10,054 bases of DNA from an uncultured Lachnospiraceae bacterium. GTDB lineage: Bacteria; Bacillota_A; Clostridia; Lachnospirales; Lachnospiraceae. Both the position numbers and the translations under genes were made by a program. Where the stretch lies: NCBI GenBank assembly GCA_902766415.1, contig CACXDR010000100.1, forward strand, positions 1 through 10,054, written 5' to 3'. Shown here piece after piece: positions 6,677-10,054 of the stretch (position 1 is the first letter of the stretch; the number at the start of each line of letters is the position of its first letter). A model generated the notes under the pieces. The model was not told the origin of the DNA and did not search any database. It worked only from the letters and a program-made list of their open reading frames with translations.

Positions 6677-6999
6677 TTTTCCGCCTCCTTCCTTTCAAAG
6701 GAACCAAGGCCGTCCTGGGTCTTCACCTGCATGCCGTCCTTTACCCTGGTAACGCAGGTCCTGGTATTCGGGATCCCGTCCACGATCATCATGCAGTCTG
6801 TACACCGGCCGATGGCGCAGAATATACCCCTCTTTTCATGGCGCTTCGGCGTATACCTGAATGAAGTGATGCCCGCATTGATCAGTGCGGCGGCGATCGG
6901 TTCTCCCTCCAGCGCCGTGATGGGCCGGCCGTCAAAGTAGATCGTCACCGTCTTCGATGTGTCGAGTTCATCCAGGATCGGATGCTGTACAACTCTCAT
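6673..6999 (-). CDS. [2Fe-2S] ferredoxin-fold subunit (HcnA-like, Fer2_4)
   Basis: First gene of the operon: 108 residues with a plant-type [2Fe-2S] fold like HcnA, LhpF and the N-terminus of sarcosine oxidase alpha. Cluster ligands are C61-x4-C66-x2-C69-x12-C82 (FCAIGRCTDC ... TRTC). The beta-grasp start TVTIYFDGRPITALEGEPIA is typical. ATG 6999 is preferred to ATG 7008 because AAAGGAG is 10 bases from the former and only one base from the latter; homologues should decide. Its stop overlaps the next gene's GTG start. It is expected to be the electron-carrying gamma subunit of the dehydrogenase complex. A leader of about 125 bases separates it from the putative promoter at 7131-7229. Confidence 0.9.
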   Translation of the reverse strand: MRVVQHPILDELDTSKTVTIYFDGRPITALEGEPIAAALINAGITSFRYTPKRHEKRGIFCAIGRCTDCMMIVDGIPNTRTCVTRVKDGMQVKTQDGLGSFERKEAEK

Positions 7000-7092
7000 G
7001 CCGTTCATACTCCTTTCTGAAGATTTTTACGGCAGATCCGGCGTCCTGCCGCCAACAGGTATCCTGAAGCAACAGAAATATGACAAAAACGC

Positions 7093-7125
7093 CTTATTTT
7101 CTAAAAAGTCTATAAAGAAAATAAG
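7093..7125 (-). promoter_or_regulatory. AT-rich inverted repeat at the predicted operon start
   Basis: CTTATTTTCT (7093-7102) and AGAAAATAAG (7116-7125) form a perfect 10-bp inverted repeat with a 13-base spacer. If TATTAT at 7132-7137 is the -10 box, transcription starts at about 7125, so the repeat begins at +1. On the minus strand it is followed by GGCGTTTTTG. It may be an operator overlapping the start, a 5' hairpin, or a weak attenuator. The spacing is measured; function is inferred. Confidence 0.5.
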
Positions 7126-7130
7126 CTAAA

Positions 7131-7229
7131 CATAATATTGCATTTCCATTCCGATTCTTCAACCAGTTTTCTAATAACTCATCGTTTTCGAACATATTTA
7201 TTCTTTCAAATGGACAATTAATACACCGG
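7131..7229 (-). promoter_or_regulatory. Copy B of the 99-base shared regulatory element (operon promoter)
   Basis: Counterpart of 1104-1202, in the same orientation relative to the downstream minus-strand genes. Minus-strand reading gives GGTGTATTAATTGTCCA (7211-7227), a conserved AT-rich block ending in GTTC, TTGAAG (7157-7162), a 19-base spacer and TATTAT (7132-7137). Strong end conservation with constant spacing and a more variable centre is what a bound activator site plus promoter would give. The element lies between the operon and the divergent enhancer-binding-protein gene, so that protein is the natural candidate to bind it. No sigma-54 site with intact GG and GC elements was found within 7010-7130. 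Confidence 0.65.
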
Positions 7230-7234
7230 ATCCC

Positions 7235-7319
7235 CATTTCCGGGGTTTCTGGACATTCCGTATGCATTTCCGGCCTATTTGTGCACTTTCTGCACTTACG
7301 CGCGCGCGCCCCTGCACTT
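7235..7319 (+). promoter_or_regulatory. Cluster of short direct repeats upstream of the enhancer-binding-protein gene
   Basis: CATTTCCGG occurs at 7235-7243 and 7265-7273, with CATTCCG at 7254-7260 (a further copy at 7147-7153 inside the shared element). TGCACTT occurs at 7282-7288, 7291-7297 and 7313-7319, the last two separated by an alternating CG tract (7299-7308). This may be the regulator's own promoter/operator region. No convincing -35/-10 pair was found; TATGAT at 7320-7325 could be a -10. The rest of 7000-7363 holds the operon leader and the two elements listed above. Confidence 0.4.
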
Positions 7320-7363
7320 TATGATAGATACAGGAAACGACCGGTACCGAAGGAGGAAAAGCC

Positions 7364-8872
7364 ATGGAAGAGCTTATGAACGCCGTCGCCGGCAGCCTTG
7401 GCTATATGGGCGGAGGCGGGCTCCGGTCCGCCGGACAGGACGGGCTTGCGTTTACGGACGTCCTTGACAATATCGACGCCGGCATCGTCATCTACGACGC
7501 CGGCGGAAGCTTCATCTATGTGAATACGGTCATGGTCAACTGGCGGAACATCCCCCGCTCCGAGTACCTGAAAATGAACGTCCGGGACTTCTACAATGAG
7601 CTCGACGTCTGCGTGTTCGACCTTGTCATGAAAAAAAAGCAGCGCGTCAGCCGCCTCCAGTATTACCGCGGGCACAGCCAGGGCGGGGGTCCCGCGCGCA
7701 TGCGGATCGTGACCGGCACCCCGATCTTTGACGACGCGGGAAATGTCCAGTACGTCGTCACCCTTCTCCAGGACGTAGATGATTTCAGCAGCCGCTTCCA
7801 AAGTCTCCGGAAGCAGCACATGGTCCTGGATCCCGGTCCGGCAGCCTCCGGAAAGCGCGAGGAGGAGCACACCCTCATCGCAAGAAGCCCGGAGATCCTG
7901 CGGATCCTGGAGCTGCTTAAGAACATTTCCAGGCTGGACACCACGGTGATCCTGTCCGGCGAGTCCGGCACCGGGAAGGAGGTGTTCGCGCATTATATCC
8001 ACGACCACTCCCTGCGCGCCTCCGGACCCATGGTCATCGTGAACTGCGCCGCGATCCCGGAAAACCTCATCGAGGCGGAGCTCTTCGGCTACGAAAAGGG
8101 GAGCTTTACCGGGGCCTCCCGGGAAGGGAAGGCAGGCCTCGCCGAGGCGGCCTCCGGCGGGACGCTGTTCCTTGACGAGATCAATTCCCTGCCGCTTTCC
8201 GTCCAGGGAAAGGTCCTCCGCATGATCGAGGATAAAAGCGTGCAGCGCATCGGCGCGCTGCGGACGAGGAAGGCGGATTTCCGCCTGATCGCCGCGACAA
8301 ACCAGGACCTGAGGGAGCTGGTGCGGACCGGCCGGTTCCGCGAGGACCTCTACTTCCGTCTGAACGTCATCCCGGTAAGCATCCCGCCGCTCCGCAGCCG
8401 CCGCGCCGACATCGTCCCGCTGTGCCTTTACTTTACGCACGTCCTGTGCCGGAAATACGACCTCCAGAAAACGTTCTCGGAGCATGTGCTGGAGGAGCTT
8501 AAGGCCTGCAGCTGGCCGGGAAACGTCCGGGAGCTGAAGAATTTCGTCGAGCGGATGCTCGTCATGACACCGGCCGCGGTGACCGTGATCTCAAATATCC
8601 CGGACGGCATGCTTCTGCCGGAAGCCGGGGCGGACGGCAGGGACGCGCCGGCACCGCCCTTCCCCGCCCCGGAGGAGACCGGCCTGCCGGCCCGCGGGAC
8701 GGCGCAGGGGAGGCGCGCGCCGGCTTTGTCCCGCGAGGACGTCATCGAGGCCCTGCGGTTAAGCGGCGGACGGCGCGCCGGGGCCGCCGAATACCTGGGG
8801 ATCTCGAGAAGGCAGCTCCAGTACAAGATCAAGGAATACCGCCTTTCCTCCCGCTGCCGCTACGAAAGCTGA
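7364..8872 (+). CDS. PAS-AAA+-Fis sigma-54-type enhancer-binding protein
   Basis: Transcription activator of 502 residues that uses ATP hydrolysis to open sigma-54 promoters. An N-terminal PAS-like sensor domain (about 30-140: FTDVLDNIDAGIVIYDAGGSFIYVN) is followed by the AAA+ domain: Walker A GESGTGKE (199-206), sigma-54 contact loop GSFTGA (246-251, a variant of GAFTGA), Walker B LFLDE (268-272), sensor I AATNQDL (310-316) and the arginine region RFREDLYFRL. After a Pro/Ala-rich linker (about 425-453) comes a Fis-type helix-turn-helix (458-494, GGRRAGAAEYLGISRRQLQY). GGAGG lies 7 bases before the ATG. Transcribed away from the oxidoreductase operon, it is the likely regulator of it and of the binding-protein gene, with the PAS domain sensing substrate or redox state; this link is inferred from position and shared upstream elements. 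Confidence 0.93.
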   Translation: MEELMNAVAGSLGYMGGGGLRSAGQDGLAFTDVLDNIDAGIVIYDAGGSFIYVNTVMVNWRNIPRSEYLKMNVRDFYNELDVCVFDLVMKKKQRVSRLQYYRGHSQGGGPARMRIVTGTPIFDDAGNVQYVVTLLQDVDDFSSRFQSLRKQHMVLDPGPAASGKREEEHTLIARSPEILRILELLKNISRLDTTVILSGESGTGKEVFAHYIHDHSLRASGPMVIVNCAAIPENLIEAELFGYEKGSFTGASREGKAGLAEAASGGTLFLDEINSLPLSVQGKVLRMIEDKSVQRIGALRTRKADFRLIAATNQDLRELVRTGRFREDLYFRLNVIPVSIPPLRSRRADIVPLCLYFTHVLCRKYDLQKTFSEHVLEELKACSWPGNVRELKNFVERMLVMTPAAVTVISNIPDGMLLPEAGADGRDAPAPPFPAPEETGLPARGTAQGRRAPALSREDVIEALRLSGGRRAGAAEYLGISRRQLQYKIKEYRLSSRCRYES

Positions 8873-8900
8873 CGGCGGCGCCCGCGGAAAAAAGGCACAA

Positions 8901-8955
8901 AAAAGGGACCCTCACATTAAGCAGGATGAAAACGCTTAATGTGAAAGTCCCTTTT
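8901..8955. terminator. Bidirectional intrinsic terminator between convergent genes
   Basis: AAAAGGGAC (8901-8909) pairs with GTCCCTTTT (8947-8955), and the inner TCACATTAAGC (8912-8922) pairs with GCTTAATGTGA (8934-8944), separated by a 2+2 mismatch, with an 11-base loop. On the minus strand the hairpin is followed by at least six T, a strong terminator for the TrmB-type gene. On the plus strand the outer stem ends in CTTTT, serving the enhancer-binding-protein gene. Confidence 0.88.
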
Positions 8956-8999
8956 CCTAGTGTAAAAGTCCTTTTTTAAAATGCGGGTCCCTTTTCCTA
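8941..8999. repeat. Three tandem ~20-base T-rich repeats beside the terminator
   Basis: Three related units follow each other: GTGAAAGTCCCTTTTCCTA (8941-8959), GTGTAAAAGTCCTTTTTTA (about 8960-8978) and a diverged copy ending GGGTCCCTTTTCCTA (8985-8999). GTCCCTTTTCCTA is identical at 8947-8959 and 8987-8999. The last copy overlaps the TAG stop of the TrmB-type gene. It looks like duplication of the terminator's right arm. Confidence 0.6.
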
Positions 9000-9743
9000 C
9001 AGCTCCTTCGCCATTGAGACGAGCACGCTCTCCTTCACCCCGTACTTCTTTTCGAGGATGATGATCTCGCCCCGCATCATTTCCTTAAATACCTCGACCA
9101 GGTCCGCGTTCCTTGAATAGAGGCACACGGTGCCCGTCTCATCCAGGACCCTCCCGGAAAGCAGCTCCCTTGAGTCCGCGATGAGGTGCACCTGGTCCAC
9201 CAGGTTCTTCATGGCATAGACGACGCAGCTCCCGAGCGTATGTTCCTCGTCCGTCAGGATGACGACCTTGATGCCCCTCCGGTCCGCGCTGTCCTTTAAA
9301 AGCTCCCCGTACAGGCTGACCAGCTTCCACGGGGCCGACAGGTAGATCCTCTTCTCGCAGGACCCGATCATGAACCGGAGCTTGTCGAGCACCCGCTGCC
9401 GCCCGCGGACCGAGATGTATCCCTCGTCCTCATGCGAGGGCTCCGGCTGGTTCGCGAGGAGGTATTCCTGCTTCCTTAAAAGGTGATGGAGCACGTTCCC
9501 GGTAAACTCCCTGAGGGACACCGGCACGTAGCCCTTTGCTTCCCCTTCGTCCGTGCAGGCCGCGCCCTTTTCAACGAGCCCCGCGAGCGAGCTGTAGGCG
9601 TTCGATCTCGATACGCCGGTCGCCTTGCTCACCTCATAGCCCGTCATCTGCCCCCGCGAAAGAAGCGCGAGATAGATTACCGCCTCCTGCCGCGTCAGCC
9701 CGAAGTCCATAAGGTATGCCACCATCTCGTTCTGTAAAGCCAT
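8997..9743 (-). CDS. TrmB-family transcriptional regulator
   Basis: 248 residues. The N-terminal winged helix-turn-helix (about 8-70: YLMDFGLTRQEAVIYLALLS, then GYEVSKATGVSRSNAYSSLAGLVEKG) is typical of TrmB proteins. The C-terminal part (about 108-230; RVLDKLRFMIGSCEKRIYLSAP, IKVVILTDEE, VCLYSRNADLVEVFKEMM) resembles the TrmB effector or phospholipase-D-like fold, without HKD catalytic motifs. TrmB proteins often respond to sugars or other small ligands, but its ligand and targets are unknown. The ATG at 9743 sits behind a modest AGGGA site, 21 bases after the stop of the cytidylate-kinase-like gene, so the two are probably one transcript ending at the 8901-8955 hairpin. No evidence ties it to the oxidoreductase operon, which lies on the other side of that terminator. 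Confidence 0.85.
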   Translation of the reverse strand: MALQNEMVAYLMDFGLTRQEAVIYLALLSRGQMTGYEVSKATGVSRSNAYSSLAGLVEKGAACTDEGEAKGYVPVSLREFTGNVLHHLLRKQEYLLANQPEPSHEDEGYISVRGRQRVLDKLRFMIGSCEKRIYLSAPWKLVSLYGELLKDSADRRGIKVVILTDEEHTLGSCVVYAMKNLVDQVHLIADSRELLSGRVLDETGTVCLYSRNADLVEVFKEMMRGEIIILEKKYGVKESVLVSMAKEL

Positions 9744-9764
9744 CAGGGATCCCTGCCTTTCAGG

Positions 9765-10054
9765 TCACGCTTCCCGCGCCCCGCTGCCCTCCGTAAGGAC
9801 CGCGCCGGCCCGGATGATCTTCTCCGCGACCTCCTCCGTGGTGAGACCGGTCGTGTTGATCACCAGGTCCGTTTCGGAATCGTTTTCCCATGAGGACGCC
9901 GTAAAGTATTCATAATACCTCTGGTAGTCCCGGTCCACCTCCTGTCCCGCCGCGGTAAGGCGGACGGACAGCACGTGCTCCATGCGCCTTAAGGAGAAGG
10001 ACGCCGCGTGTCCCAGGATCACGCAGGGCTTTTCATGCGCGAGCTCCGTGATCT
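9765..10054 (-). CDS. Cytidylate-kinase-like family protein, 3' part (start outside window)
   Basis: The reading frame is open to the right edge (…ITELAHEKPCVILGHAASFSL…), so the gene starts outside; the GTG at 10022 is internal. The sequence resembles the C-terminal half of the cytidylate-kinase-like proteins of Firmicutes: PCVILGHAA, then YYEYFTASSW and DLVINTTGLTTEEVAEKII, which match their YY-x-W and D-L-x-I-N-T/S-x-G-L motifs. Between EHVLSVRL and DRDYQRYYEYF the sequence is shorter than I expect for the family; the lid-like segment of about 20-30 residues that usually carries arginines appears missing or reduced. The product may therefore be non-catalytic or a divergent nucleotide-binding protein. 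It precedes the TrmB-type gene by 21 bases and likely shares its transcript. Confidence 0.72.
   Translation of the reverse strand, partial: ITELAHEKPCVILGHAASFSLRRMEHVLSVRLTAAGQEVDRDYQRYYEYFTASSWENDSETDLVINTTGLTTEEVAEKIIRAGAVLTEGSGAREA

Noticed and set aside
5465..6940. A 491-residue plus-strand open frame
   Set aside because: It lies antisense to three well-supported iron-sulfur/flavoprotein genes and has low-complexity, His/Arg-rich composition with no recognisable fold or start signal.
7319..8485. A 388-residue minus-strand open frame opposite the enhancer-binding protein
   Set aside because: The plus strand there encodes all AAA+ and HTH motifs; the minus frame is an antisense shadow with no family signature.
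10020..10022. GTG at 10022 as the start of the rightmost gene
   Set aside because: The frame stays open to the window edge with family-like sequence upstream (ELAHEKPCV), so the gene is truncated by the window rather than starting there.

Overview
The window looks like a piece of a chromosome from a high-GC anaerobic Firmicute, probably a gut-type member of the Clostridia (Lachnospiraceae or Oscillospiraceae style). This is inferred from strong GGAGG-type ribosome binding sites, a lipoprotein with an AAETQ/AAETK linker, a TrmB-family regulator and an oxygen-sensitive iron-sulfur enzyme set. No rRNA, tRNA, IS element, CRISPR array or phage gene is visible.

Layout. Left edge: a branched-chain-type (LIVBP-like) substrate-binding lipoprotein on the minus strand, running off the window (1-1036). 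Positions 1283-6999 hold a minus-strand operon, read from right to left: a [2Fe-2S] HcnA-like subunit, an FAD/NAD(P) oxidoreductase (HcnB-like), a two-cluster ferredoxin-like protein, a BFD-type [2Fe-2S] protein, a DAO-family FAD amine dehydrogenase (HcnC-like), a DctM-like membrane permease interrupted by an in-frame UGA, and an Asp/Glu-type racemase. The first five genes overlap or lie 18 bases apart at most. Positions 7000-7363 are a divergent regulatory region. The plus-strand gene 7364-8872 is a PAS / AAA+ / Fis-HTH enhancer-binding protein. A bidirectional hairpin terminator (8901-8955) separates it from a minus-strand pair, 8997-10054: a TrmB-type regulator and the 3' part of a cytidylate-kinase-like gene.

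How the parts fit. The operon appears to encode uptake, racemisation and FAD-dependent oxidation of an amino acid or imino acid (proline, hydroxyproline, sarcosine, glycine or opine-like; the substrate cannot be read from sequence). Electrons would pass through several Fe-S proteins to ferredoxin or NAD(P). The binding protein and the operon share a 99-base upstream element (1104-1202 and 7131-7229; 70 of 99 bases identical by hand alignment, no gaps). They are therefore probably co-regulated, most simply by the adjacent enhancer-binding protein.

The main oddities are the in-frame UGA in the permease, the twin regulatory element, the five-polypeptide dehydrogenase with its own ferredoxin, an AT-rich inverted repeat at the predicted operon start, tandem T-rich repeats at the terminator, and a shortened cytidylate-kinase-like protein. 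I did not find a clearly new defence or mobile system.
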